Translations under genes and position numbers: made by a program
The notes under the pieces: model-generated
The model's database searches: none
The model's input: only the letters and a program-made list of their open reading frames with translations
Told to the model about the DNA's origin: nothing
DNA from: Paractinoplanes brasiliensis
GTDB lineage: Bacteria > Actinomycetota > Actinomycetes > Mycobacteriales > Micromonosporaceae
Length of the DNA: 64,000 nucleotides
Assembly (NCBI RefSeq): GCF_004362215.1
Contig: NZ_SNWR01000002.1
Span: forward strand, 992,001 to 1,056,000
Direction: 5' to 3'
Shown here: one piece after another, positions 50,838 through 59,859 of the stretch
Layout of the letters: each line of letters begins with the position of its first letter
Numbering within the stretch: position 1 is the first letter of the stretch

Positions 50838-50909
50838 TCACGGCGACGGCTCGTCGAGGCGTTCAGCCCGTAACCAGATCCGCCGGGCGTCCGCGGCCGG
50901 CAATTCCAC
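50838..50909 (-). pseudogene. Fragment of a YcaQ-like winged-helix DNA-binding protein
   Basis: GTG 50909 opens a 23-residue frame (VELPAADARRIWLRAERLDE, then PSP and stop). ARRIWLRAxRL is the typical N-terminus of HTH_42/YcaQ-type winged-helix proteins. The rest of that family (about 350-400 residues) is absent downstream on this strand. It is probably the truncated start of a lost gene. Confidence 0.45.
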
Positions 50910-50931
50910 GCCGTCGGAGACAGCCGCGGCT

Positions 50932-51849
50932 TCAGGCAACCTGCCGGAGGTCGGCGATCAGGCGGGTGAGCAGCGGGCGCAGCGCGGCCTCCCGGGCGCG
51001 CCGCCAGGCGGTGATGTGCGGGATCGGCGACGTACGGATACGCCACATCCCGGCCAGCCCCGCGACGAAGCGGGAGGCCTCGGGCGGCAACGTCCGCAAC
51101 AGCCGGTACGCGCGCCCGGTGGCTGCCACCGGACCGAGGACGTGTCCGGTGGCGACCACATCCGCTGCCAGCTGAGCGAGGTCGATCCACGGTGCGCCGG
51201 CCGCCGCGTACGCCCAGTCCAGCAGCACGGCCGTTCCCGCCTCCGCGTCGACTGCCGTGTTGTCGAGCCGGATGTCGCGGTGCACCAGGGCACCACCGGC
51301 CGTCCACGCCTGCCACCCCGCCACCATGCCGGCGGCTTGTTCGGCGTGGGCTGCCTCCCACTCGTCGCCGGGGCCGATGTCGAGCAGACGGGCCCACCCG
51401 TCGAAGTCGAACAGCCGGTCGGCCACGGGCGGCAGGCTCACCGGCGCCGCGTGCCCGCTCGCGGTCCGGCAGGCCTGCGCGGCCAGGGCGATCGACGTGT
51501 CGGTCCACAGCTCGCCGGTGTGCCCGGTGGCCCAGGTGGTGGCCATGGCGATCCACGGCCCGTGTTCGACGGTGGCCAGCCGGCGAGGTGCCGGCACCGT
51601 CACCGGGAGGACGTCGAGGATCGTGGACTCCCGCGCGATCATGCGGTGACTGTGTTCCCGGACCTCGGCCGACACGGCCTTCACGAACACCTGCCGCCCG
51701 TCGGCGAGGCGCAGGTGGGCGGCGGGACCGGGTGACATGCCACCGTGCAGGTCGGTGTGCCCGACGATCGCGGCCCCCAGCGCGTCGGCGACAGCCCTGC
51801 GTACGGGTTCCGGCGTGCCGGCCCACGCCGTTCGAGGTGTAAAAGCCAC
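50932..51849 (-). CDS. APH-fold phosphotransferase
   Basis: The 305-residue protein has the Lys in GRQVFVKAVSAEV, the Glu of ARESTILDVLP, the Brenner motif ALVHRDIRLDNTAVD and VLLDWAYAAAGAPWIDLA. The fold is that of small-molecule kinases of the aminoglycoside phosphotransferase type; the substrate is unknown. GTG 51849 is chosen over 51879 because TACGAT on the minus strand (51860-51855) lies 5 bases ahead. It is one of four APH-fold genes in the window. Confidence 0.85.
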   Translation of the reverse strand: MAFTPRTAWAGTPEPVRRAVADALGAAIVGHTDLHGGMSPGPAAHLRLADGRQVFVKAVSAEVREHSHRMIARESTILDVLPVTVPAPRRLATVEHGPWIAMATTWATGHTGELWTDTSIALAAQACRTASGHAAPVSLPPVADRLFDFDGWARLLDIGPGDEWEAAHAEQAAGMVAGWQAWTAGGALVHRDIRLDNTAVDAEAGTAVLLDWAYAAAGAPWIDLAQLAADVVATGHVLGPVAATGRAYRLLRTLPPEASRFVAGLAGMWRIRTSPIPHITAWRRAREAALRPLLTRLIADLRQVA

Positions 51850-51923
51850 GCCGCATCGTAATGTCGCCTGCCGGTTCACGCGGTCTGTGGTGTAGTCGGG
51901 TCAGCCACTCGATGCCTGTGGTG

Positions 51924-52391
51924 TCACAAACCGTTCCTTCGCTCGTAGAACTGCACCGCGTTCAGGTCCTTCCATGAGACACCGGGCTGTTCGCCGGGCT
52001 GCTCATGCGGGTCCCAGAACAGAACCTGTGGTGTTGGGCTTGACCGCATCGCGAGGACCTGGCCTTCGACCCGCCGGTCGTTGACCATGATCTTCGCGGG
52101 ATGGGCCTTGGACAGGCAATGGACCCGGGCGTTCTCCGCTTTGCCGCATGCGATCGACCTGCCGAGAATGTCCGCGCAGGTGATCACCGTGATTGCCGCG
52201 ATCGCTGCGGCAACGAGTGCCACTCGCTGGGTCGAGTCGAGGCCGGCCCAGTTCAGCCCCTCGGGCCCGCCGACTTCGGTCGCGCCGAACGCGGCGACCA
52301 CAGCGGTGAGGACCGTGGTGATGCGGGTCAGATTGAACGTTTCGGACGTGACGACCCCGCCCTCGTTTTTCCGGTTCAGTGGCAACGTCAT
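51924..52391 (-). CDS. Hypothetical membrane protein
   Basis: This 155-residue protein is unrecognised. After a polar N-terminus it has one or two hydrophobic segments (ITTVLTAVVAAFGATEV; VALVAAAIAAITVITCADIL) and a soluble C-terminal half with many basic residues and QVLFWDPHEQPG. ATG 52391 follows a perfect AAGGAGG. It is 22 bp downstream of the 171-residue gene, in the same direction, so the two probably act together. Confidence 0.7.
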   Translation of the reverse strand: MTLPLNRKNEGGVVTSETFNLTRITTVLTAVVAAFGATEVGGPEGLNWAGLDSTQRVALVAAAIAAITVITCADILGRSIACGKAENARVHCLSKAHPAKIMVNDRRVEGQVLAMRSSPTPQVLFWDPHEQPGEQPGVSWKDLNAVQFYERRNGL

Positions 52392-52413
52392 GTCTCCTCC
52401 TTTCGGCTGGCCG

Positions 52414-52929
52414 CTAAAGGGTGCTGATCATGAAGCCGCGCCGGCCCTGAGGGTCAGCGCCGATTACGGCGCGGCGGTCCCCGCCTGCACCGCAGGCTCC
52501 GGGGACACCGACAGCGCCGTCGGCGAACTCCTCGACGGTGTTGAACCGCACCAGCTTGCCGCTCTGGTGCAGGTACGCCAGCGGTTGCCCGCCCACCACG
52601 ATGGTCACGTGGTGGTCGGCGTACTGCTGCTCGTTGTCAGCCCACGAGACCCACAGCTCAGCGTGCACCGTTTGCCGTGGCGGGATGCGGAAGTGGTCCT
52701 TACGGCGGAATCCTCCGTCGAGCTTCCACACCTCCACTTCGTAGTTGGTCTCGTTGACCCACTCCTTGATGTTGGTGACGCCGTGGGTCATCTGCGCCCA
52801 CAGGCCTCCGACGGCACCCGAGTTCTGGACGAGCCATTTCGCGACGTCGAACACGATGTCCAGCGCGGCGCCGACCCCATCCTGCTGCTGGTCCTGGGCC
52901 GTCCTCTGCTGTTCCTCGGACACTGACAT
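52414..52929 (-). CDS. Hypothetical protein, first gene of a two-gene operon
   Basis: The 171-residue protein is unrecognised. It starts with a Gln-rich stretch (SVSEEQQRTAQDQQQDG), then a helix with DIVFDVAKWLVQ, then a beta-rich core with TNYEVEVWKLDGGFRRKDHF and TVHAELWVSWADN. This Tyr/Trp-rich sandwich superficially resembles actinoporin/aegerolysin-like or spore-coat beta proteins, but I cannot assign it. ATG 52929 follows GAGGGGAGAAA. It precedes the membrane protein gene. Confidence 0.7.
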   Translation of the reverse strand: MSVSEEQQRTAQDQQQDGVGAALDIVFDVAKWLVQNSGAVGGLWAQMTHGVTNIKEWVNETNYEVEVWKLDGGFRRKDHFRIPPRQTVHAELWVSWADNEQQYADHHVTIVVGGQPLAYLHQSGKLVRFNTVEEFADGAVGVPGACGAGGDRRAVIGADPQGRRGFMISTL

Positions 52930-53129
52930 GGGTTTCTCCCCTCGAAGCTGGCCGGTAGCGCACGCCGCCGGCTGCATCTCGAAGGTGACGCATCCGGCGG
53001 CCCATCCGGCCGAGCTGATGTCCTGGCGGGACCGGACACTGTGCCCGGAGCCGCCGGGACATTCACGGTGGAGTCCGGGACACGGGCGGCCTCACACTGG
53101 ATCGGATATGGCGACCCGGGGTAGGACCT

Positions 53130-55114
53130 ATGAGCAGCGGCATCAGGACTTGGACCGCGTGGGGCCTTTGTGCCCTCACCGTCGTCCAACTTGTCGGTAC
53201 GGCGATCCTCGCCGTCCTCACTCGCGCGATCCCTGACCCGACCTCCAGCCACTCGTGGCTGTTGAATCTGGTCGACAATTCGTTGATCACTGCGGCTCTG
53301 GCGATCGTGGGGGTTCTGCTCGCCACCCGTCGACCGGCCAACCCGATCGGCTGGCTGCTGACCGGCGTCGCGTTCGTCTGGAGCACCAACGACTTCACCC
53401 ATCACTACGCGAGGTACGCCCTGGAGCACGCGCCTGGCTCGCTGCCCGCAGGCCTGGCGACCGGCTGGTTCGCGTCCTGGAACTACGCCCTCGCCTTCCC
53501 TCTCCTGCCGCTGCTGTTCCTTCTCTTTCCGGACGGCCGGCTACCGTCCCCGCGATGGCGTCCGGTCGGCTGGGCCGCCGCCGGGGCGGCAGTGGTCCTC
53601 GTTGTGCTGAGCCCGCTCCGCCTCGGTCCGCTGGAGTATTTCCCCACCATCCGCAATCCCACCGGGCTCGTTCCGCCCGTCGTGGTGATAGCGATCGGCT
53701 TATCGTTCGCTCTCCTGTGCTGTGCCTGCGCCGCCGCCCTTCTGGTACGCCTCCGCCAGGCCCGCGGGGACGAGCGCCAACAGCTGAAGTGGGTTTCGGC
53801 TGCGGGGATTCTGCTGGCGGCCGAGGGCGTCGTCGGTGGCTTCTTTCTTCCGAGCCGGATCCATGAGCTGCTCTCCCCCCTGACGGTCGTCGCGTTCGCC
53901 GCGGCTATCGCGGTCGCCGTCCTGAAGTACCGGCTGTACGACATCGACGTGATCATCCGAAGGTCGGTGGTCTATGGCTCACTGACCGCAGCCATCGCCG
54001 CGCTCTACCTGATGGCTGCGGCCCTCGGGGGCGTGGCGCTCAGCGGCAGAGCAGCGGGGCCTGGCATCGCGGCCGCACTGGCTGTGGCGCTCGGTCTCGC
54101 GCCGGCCCGGGCGTGGCTGCAACGGGCCGCCGACCGTCTCCTCTACGGGGAACGTCGCGATCCGCTCCAGGCGGTGACCCGACTGGGCGATCATGTGGCC
54201 GTGGCACCTGGGCCGGACCTGCTGGCCGCGCTGCTGACCGGTGTGCAGCAGGCGGTGAACGCCGCGGAGCCTGCGTGGTCGGGCCCGATGATCGCCGGCT
54301 CGGCGTGATCGGCACCGAGAGCCCGGACGGTGAGTCCCTGCCGCTGCGGGTGGGCGGGCGTGACCTCGGTGTGCTTCGAGTGTCGGCCCGCGGGCCCGGG
54401 GAGACCTACACCGACGCTGACCGGCACCTGCTGACAGCGCTCGCTCCGCCTGTCGCTGTGGCGGTCAGGGCGCTGGAGTTGGCCGACGCGCTCGAGGTGG
54501 AACACCGGAGGGTGCTCACTGCCACCCGCGCCGAGCGTGAACGCGTACGCCATGAGCTTCACGATGGCCTGCTCTCCCGGTTGTTCGGCATCAGGATGGG
54601 GCTGACCGGCGTTGACGACGCCCTGCGCACGGGAGACTCCGATGCCGCACGTACGCAGCTCGCGGCCATGCGAACGGCGGTCCGCGACGCGAACGAGGAG
54701 ACTCGGCGCATCGCGGCAGCTCAGAGGCCGATCGCACTGGACGAATGGGGCCTCGTGCCGGCCATTCGCGGTCACACCGTCGCCGCGTCGGGGCCAACCG
54801 TGACGGTGACCGCCGAGCTCTTGCCGGTCCTGTCACCGCAGGTCGAGGAGGCCGCCTACCACATCGCAATCGAAGCAATGACCAACGCCGCCCGACATGC
54901 CGACGGGAGCCGGATCGACGTCGAGCTGGCCGTCGACGGTGACGACCTCGTCCTTACCGTCAGCGATGACGGCAGCGGCGGCCGCTCGGCTCCCGAAGGA
55001 ATCGGTCTGTCGTCCATGCGGTCACGCGCGGCAGGCGCCGGCGGGAAGCTGGACCTCGACATCGGGCCCACCGGCACAACAGTGACCGCGACGCTACGCC
55101 TGGAGGAGCCGTGA
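53130..55114 (+). pseudogene. Frameshifted sensor histidine kinase (NarL-type partner)
   Basis: From ATG 53130 the frame encodes about nine hydrophobic segments and then ends at TGA 54308. The kinase part continues in the +2 frame: GVIGTESPDGESLPLRVG, a degenerate GAF segment, the HisKA_3 motif RERVRHELHDGLLSRLFG (His in HELHDG) and the HATPase motifs EAMTNAARHAD, VSDDGSGG and GIGLSSMRSRA, ending at 55114. The switch must lie near 54262-54280. It overlaps the response-regulator gene, itself frameshifted. Two coupled lesions suggest a decaying two-component system, although sequencing errors remain possible. Confidence 0.75.
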
Positions 55115-55769
55115 CCACACCGATACGGATTGTCATCGCCGACGACCACTTCGTGGCCCGCGAAGGCCTGAGGTCCAGCTTCAAGGCGGTCGCCGAGGTT
55201 ACGGTCGTCGGCGAGGCAACCAACGGGCGTGAGCTACTCGCCGTGGTCAACCACCACCGGCCCGACGTTGTGCTGACCGACATCCAGATGCCCGGCCTCG
55301 ACGGCATCGCAGCCACCGAGCTGCTGCTCGCCCACCACCCAGGCCTAGGCGTGCTGATCCTCACCGAATACCTCGACGATGCACGCGTGGAGGGTGCGCT
55401 CGCCGCCGGGGCTCGTGGCTACCTGCACAAGAGAGAGCCGAGCGGGACGACATCGTCCGCGCCATCATCGACGTCTCCCGCGGCGGCGCTGTCTACGACC
55501 CGGCGGTGGCCCAACGCGTCGGCGGTTTCTTCGCCCGCGCTCGACGTGAGTCCCTGGCTCGCGTGTTTCCTGAACTCTCCGCCCGCGAGCGTGAGGTCCT
55601 CGAGCTGGTCGCCCGCGGCAGTCGTAACAGTGAGATCGCGCGCCGACTCGGCCTCTCCGAGAAGACCGTACGCAACCACGTGTCAACCCTCCTGACGAAG
55701 CTCCGAGTGCCGGACCGAACCGCGGTCGTCGCGAAGGCCCTCGCCGCCGGATTCGGCCAAGAATCCTGA
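55111..55769 (+). pseudogene. Frameshifted NarL-type response regulator
   Basis: GTG 55111 starts a receiver domain (IRIVIADDHFVAREGLRSSF, phospho-Asp in VVLTDIQMPGLDG, LILTEYLDDARV, GYLHKR). After AGAGAG at 55430-55435 the frame is wrong; removal of two bases joins it to ERDDIVRAIIDVSRGGAVYD and the LuxR-type helix-turn-helix (LSAREREVLELVARGSRNSE, RLGLSEKTVRNHVS), ending at TGA 55767-55769. An AG dinucleotide gain in a short AG repeat is the simplest explanation. The gene pairs with the frameshifted kinase upstream. Confidence 0.78.
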
Positions 55770-56083
55770 TCGACAAGACCGTGACCGAGTGCCGTCGCCG
55801 TAGCGCAGAACCACGCGGGCGTGCCCTCGACCGATGCTCGCTGCTGCGCGCAGCTTGGGGATCGCAGTGAGCATCGACCCCAGGCTCACGTTGCCCGGCG
55901 ATGGAACCTGGTGACGCGTTTCTTGCCGGCGCCCCCTGTCCGGTTCCGTTTCAGATGACACGTGGGCACCCCTGTGAGCTGGGATTCGTCAGTTCCATCG
56001 GGCGTCCCCGCGACTGTTGTCCCGTTGTATCTGATAAGGGCAGAACGAGACCGCCAGACGTTCTGTCGATAAAGCGAGTTGGC
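55770..56083. other. Gap after the two-component system remnant
   Basis: No gene is supported in these 314 bp. A minus-strand frame (PSPGNVSLGSMLTAIPKLRA) is open for about 90 codons but is not recognised and its codon use is not convincing. Confidence 0.4.
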
Positions 56084-56914
56084 TTACCCATCCAGATTGG
56101 CCGTTGCTGTCCGCAGCTGGCTCAGCCACTTGATGCCGAGTCGGCGGCCGTCGGGGAACTGGTCGTCGCGGTCCCAGCGCCACGCTGTGATCATCGCCAG
56201 CATGAGGGCCCGGCAATCGCGGAGCAGCTGGTGATCGGCACCCGGATAGCGGTCCCCGACGTCGTCGGGCGCGTGGGCCAGGTCGAACTCGATCGGCCCG
56301 CGGCAGCACGTCTCGAAATCGATGAACAGAGGGCCGGTCCGGGTCGAGATCAGGTTGCCGGGATGAGGTTCGCCATGCAGGAGTTGCTCGGCCCGACCGC
56401 TCTCAGCGACCGCTCGTCGCATGTGGTTCAGCGTGCTGGAGAGGAAGACCCGGTCCGGGGCAGCCAGTTCCGGCGTTCGGGCGTGGTCGGCCACCAGTGT
56501 CTGGGCCGCGGAAACCCGGTCCGTGAAGTGTGGGGCGGGCAAGTCGATTCCACGCATTCCGGCGTGCAGACGTTCGAGCGCGGAGACGTACTCCGCGTCG
56601 GGGATCGGCTGAGTAGACGCTGGTTCGTAGTAGGTCCAGAGGGTGACAACGTAGTCTCCTCGGACAAATATCTGAGGTGATTCGAGCGCGGCCACCGGGC
56701 TTCCGGCTTTGGCCAGCCGTTGAGCGACATCCACTTCAAGCTGGGCGCGTTGGTGCGCGGCCGGAGCCACCCGGGCGAGCACGTCACAGGGCTGCAACCG
56801 CAGGGTGAGCGTGTTGGAGTTGTGCAGGACATCGGCGTCGTGGGCGGTTAGGCCAAGAGAGGTGGCGCTCGATTTGGCTGCCCGTGTTGCCCGCTCAGTC
56901 TCATATGTCTGCAT
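56084..56914 (-). CDS. APH-fold phosphotransferase
   Basis: The 276-residue protein has a small lobe ending in YYEPASTQPIPD, the catalytic variant HGEPHPGNLIS (Glu replaces the Asp of the usual HGDxxPxN, as in some actinobacterial relatives) and FIDFETCCRGPIEFDLAHAP as the metal/acid site. ATG 56914 is 6 bases after TACGGT on the minus strand (56926-56921), giving a leaderless transcript. The kinase substrate is unknown; it may be an antibiotic or a metabolite. Confidence 0.82.
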   Translation of the reverse strand: MQTYETERATRAAKSSATSLGLTAHDADVLHNSNTLTLRLQPCDVLARVAPAAHQRAQLEVDVAQRLAKAGSPVAALESPQIFVRGDYVVTLWTYYEPASTQPIPDAEYVSALERLHAGMRGIDLPAPHFTDRVSAAQTLVADHARTPELAAPDRVFLSSTLNHMRRAVAESGRAEQLLHGEPHPGNLISTRTGPLFIDFETCCRGPIEFDLAHAPDDVGDRYPGADHQLLRDCRALMLAMITAWRWDRDDQFPDGRRLGIKWLSQLRTATANLDG

Positions 56915-57898
56915 CGGAGCACCGTAGTTCAGTGGCCGTGGCGTAGCAGCCGCATTTCGGTGTCCTGTTCGCGCGGCTGACCTCCGTCGAGCTGGGTTCA
57001 TCGGATCGATCGGACTTTCCACCCGGCGGTTGCTCCGCCGTGCCTGATAGGAGCGAAATCGGGTTGGTCGCTGCTGAGGCGTGCGCGGCGGTCCTCGGGG
57101 TCGATCCAGTCGTGGAGCGGGTTGCGATGACTTGCGGCCGCAGCCGGAAGGGAATGTCCACCCGAGTCGTCGCCCCGAGGAGGGCGTATGCCTTCGCGCG
57201 ACGGCGCGGGTTGTAGGACGTCGTCTTGCCATTGGTGTGTGACAGAAAGGCTCGCCGCCGCGATGACGTCCGGGTAGAACGCCGCATGCAGAGCAGGGTC
57301 CTCGCTATGGAAGCGGTCCCTCCCGGGACGCAGCTTCCTGAGACGGACTTCGTGCTCGTCAGCGAGCTACCTGCCGTTCAAGTCCTACGCGAATATAGGG
57401 ATACAACATAGCAGTCATTATGGTGTAACCGCGTTATGCCCGGTTCTGGGATTATCGGATTGCAGGTATTGGTAATCCGATAATTATGGCGGGTTGGAGG
57501 TGTGGCGAGACCTCTGCAACCGGGACTGGGCCGAGTGGGAAACCGTGAGAGAACGGCTCCTGGAGAAGCGGCCTTCACCGTGGCCGGCGTCGACGCCCAC
57601 GTAGGGGACGCGCGGGCACTGGCCCGAACCGAACAGCAGCAGGCTGTCGACCGCGCCACCGGAGCCTCCGCGTCGCGGGGCTGGACGGCGCTCAGCGCCT
57701 GTCGCCAGGGTCTACCTGGCAGCCTTCCTTCACCGAACACCTCCGAAGGACGGCTGGTCCGCAGACGGCGTTGCGTTAGGGCCACGGAGGCCCAGAGGTG
57801 CAGCTCCGCCTCGTCGATGTCGCCGAACAACCTGGGCCAGCGTCTTTCGCTCGCGGCGGCGCAGGATCCGGTTCGGCCGGGCGGGGCCCTGGCGATGG
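56915..57898. other. Long gap with no supported gene
   Basis: These 984 bp have no recognisable gene. On the minus strand a frame with normal codon bias (HRNPLHDWIDPEDRRARLSS, ending at TGA 56998-57000) may be the end of a lost gene. A locally AT-rich segment (57395-57490) contains the perfect 11-bp inverted repeat listed separately. Frames at 57226-57411 and 57502-57960 (plus) and 57378-57830 (minus) are open but resemble nothing I know. Confidence 0.5.
57451..57484. repeat. Perfect 11-bp inverted repeat in an AT-rich segment
   Basis: ATTATCGGATT (57451-57461) and AATCCGATAAT (57474-57484) are exact inverted copies around a 12-base spacer. Centre-to-centre distance is 23 bp, about two helical turns. 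This could be a repressor site, a transposon end or a hairpin. It lies outside any gene. Confidence 0.85.
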
Positions 57899-59854
57899 TC
57901 AGTGGTGGGTGCCTGTCCGGCGGGTGGAGGCGAGTTTGTGGAGCAGGTCGCCGGCGGTGAAGGGTTTTTCGAGGAAGGTGATGTCCTCGTCGAGGACGTG
58001 GGTCTTGCCGAGCAGTCCGTTGCTGTAGCCGGACATGTACACCACGGGCAGGTCCGGGTCGTGCTGGCGCAGGATCTCGGCGAGCCGGGGGCCGGGCATC
58101 TCCGGCATGATCACGTCGGTGAGCAGCAGATCGCAGCCGTGCTGTTCGTACAGCTTCACAGCTTCGGGACCGCTGGCGGCGACGAGGGCGCGGTAGCCGC
58201 CGTTGCCGACGATGCGGCCCACGACGCGGGCGAGGGCTGGTTCGTCTTCTACGACCAGCACGGTGCGGCCGTCGCCGTGCGGCGACGGCGGTGCGGCGGC
58301 GGCCGCATCGATCGTGGTGGCGGCGGTCACAAGGGGCAGGTAGACGCGGAAGGTGGTGCCGATGTCGAGCTCGGAGTAGACGTTGATGCTGCCGCCGGCC
58401 TCGGTCACGATGCCGTAGACGGTGGCCAGCCCGAGGCCGGTGCCTTTGCCCTGCGGCTTGGTGGTGTAGAACGGCTCGAAGATCCGGGCGGCGGTCTCGG
58501 AGGACATGCCGTGGCCGGTGTCGCTGACCAGCAGGCGGGCGTAGGTGCCGGCGGCCACGGGCGGCTGCATGTTGATCTCGTCGCCGTCGAGAACGGCGGT
58601 GTTGGCCTCCAGCACGATCGTGCCGCCCTCGGGCATGGCGTCACGGGCGTTGATGGCCAGGTTGAGCAGGATCTGCTGGAGTTGCCCGGGGTCGGCGTGC
58701 ACGACCAGCGGCCGCTCGGCGGGCACGGCGATCAGGGTGATGTGCTCACCGATGGTACGTTCCAGCATGCCGTGGACCTCGGCGATGGCGGTGTTCAGGT
58801 CGATGTCGGCGGGTTGGATGGCGTCGCCGCGGGTGAAGGTGAGCAGTTGCCGGGTCAGGTTCCCGGCCCGGTCGACCGCGACGCGCGCTTGTTTGAGGTC
58901 GGCTTGGACCTGTGGGTTGTCGACGGTCTCCTCGATCGCGAAGTCGGTGTAGTTGCCGATGATCGCCAGGATGTTGTTGAAGTCGTGTGCGACCCCGCCG
59001 GCGAGTTTGCCCAGGCTTTCCATCCGCTGGGCCTGGTGGCTGCGTTCCTCCACGGCCCGTTGATGCTCGGCGGCCTCCTTGGCGGCGGTGATGTCCCGGG
59101 CGATCGCCGAGACACCGATCACCGTGCCGGCCTGATCCAGGATGGGGGTGACGGTCAGCGCCAGATCGACCGGGGTGCCGTCCTTGCGTAACCGCTGCGC
59201 CTCGTACGAGCGGCCGCCGCCACCGTGGCGGATGCCGGCGAGTACGTCGTCCTGGTGCTCGGCTCCTTGCCGGTCGGCGAGCACGGCGGCGGGCCGGCCC
59301 AGCATCTCGGCGGCGGTGTAGCCGAAAATCTTCTCGGCGCCGTGATTCCATGCGGTGACCAGTCCCTCGGGGGTGAGCCCGACGATCGCGTCGTCGCTGT
59401 GCTCGACCACGGTGGCCAGTGTGGCGCGCTGGGCCTCGGCGAGATCACGGGCGGCGTGTTCCCGGGCGGCCGCCTCGTCGAGGCGGTGCTGGCCCCACGG
59501 GTCGACATAGATGCCGCCGGGGCCGAGCAGGACCCCGTAGCCGCGGCGCAAGGTCCAGTAGTAGACGCCGATCGCCGCGGTGGTGGCGTCCCACAACGCT
59601 GAGGTCCACGACCAGCCGGCCGTGTCATCGGTCAGGTGATGCGTCCCTGGGCCGCGGAGGACGGCCTGATAGGCCATGATCGCATGCAGGGCGTGTCCGA
59701 CCGCGCAGCTGAAGAAGATCATTGAGGTGGCCACGGCCAGCTTGTTGGTCCGCAGCTGCCCGGCCCGGGTCACCGGCACGAGGATCGCCACCGTGATCGA
59801 CGCGTAGGCGAACGTGATCACGATATTCGCCAGCAGGAACATCTGATCCGGCAC
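57899..59854 (-). CDS. Hybrid sensor histidine kinase with ethylene-receptor-like membrane domain
   Basis: The 651-residue protein has three or four N-terminal helices, a PAS domain (EHSDDAIVGLTPEGLVTAWN, IFGYTAAEMLGRPA), a HisKA region with His in GGVAHDFNNILAIIG, HATPase motifs (NLAINARDAMPEGG, VSDTGHGM, GTGLGLATVYG) and a receiver domain (VLVVEDEPALARV, phospho-Asp in LLLTDVIMPEMPG, Lys in FLEKPFT). Residues 10-54 align without gaps to positions 25-69 of the plant ethylene receptor ETR1: Tyr17, Cys50 and His54 correspond to Tyr32, Cys65 and His69; Asn10 replaces Asp25. GTG 59854 lies 6 bp from the flavoprotein stop, so the two genes are coupled. Confidence 0.85.
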   Translation of the reverse strand: MPDQMFLLANIVITFAYASITVAILVPVTRAGQLRTNKLAVATSMIFFSCAVGHALHAIMAYQAVLRGPGTHHLTDDTAGWSWTSALWDATTAAIGVYYWTLRRGYGVLLGPGGIYVDPWGQHRLDEAAAREHAARDLAEAQRATLATVVEHSDDAIVGLTPEGLVTAWNHGAEKIFGYTAAEMLGRPAAVLADRQGAEHQDDVLAGIRHGGGGRSYEAQRLRKDGTPVDLALTVTPILDQAGTVIGVSAIARDITAAKEAAEHQRAVEERSHQAQRMESLGKLAGGVAHDFNNILAIIGNYTDFAIEETVDNPQVQADLKQARVAVDRAGNLTRQLLTFTRGDAIQPADIDLNTAIAEVHGMLERTIGEHITLIAVPAERPLVVHADPGQLQQILLNLAINARDAMPEGGTIVLEANTAVLDGDEINMQPPVAAGTYARLLVSDTGHGMSSETAARIFEPFYTTKPQGKGTGLGLATVYGIVTEAGGSINVYSELDIGTTFRVYLPLVTAATTIDAAAAAPPSPHGDGRTVLVVEDEPALARVVGRIVGNGGYRALVAASGPEAVKLYEQHGCDLLLTDVIMPEMPGPRLAEILRQHDPDLPVVYMSGYSNGLLGKTHVLDEDITFLEKPFTAGDLLHKLASTRRTGTHH

Positions 59855-59859
59855 GATAC

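Noticed and set aside
57226..57411. 61-codon frame ending ELPAVQVLREYRDTT
   Set aside because: It is not recognisable, has no ribosome site and weak codon bias; a transposase fragment was considered but could not be supported.
57502..57960. 152-codon plus-strand frame overlapping the end of the hybrid kinase
   Set aside because: It runs antisense into a well supported gene and has no domain.
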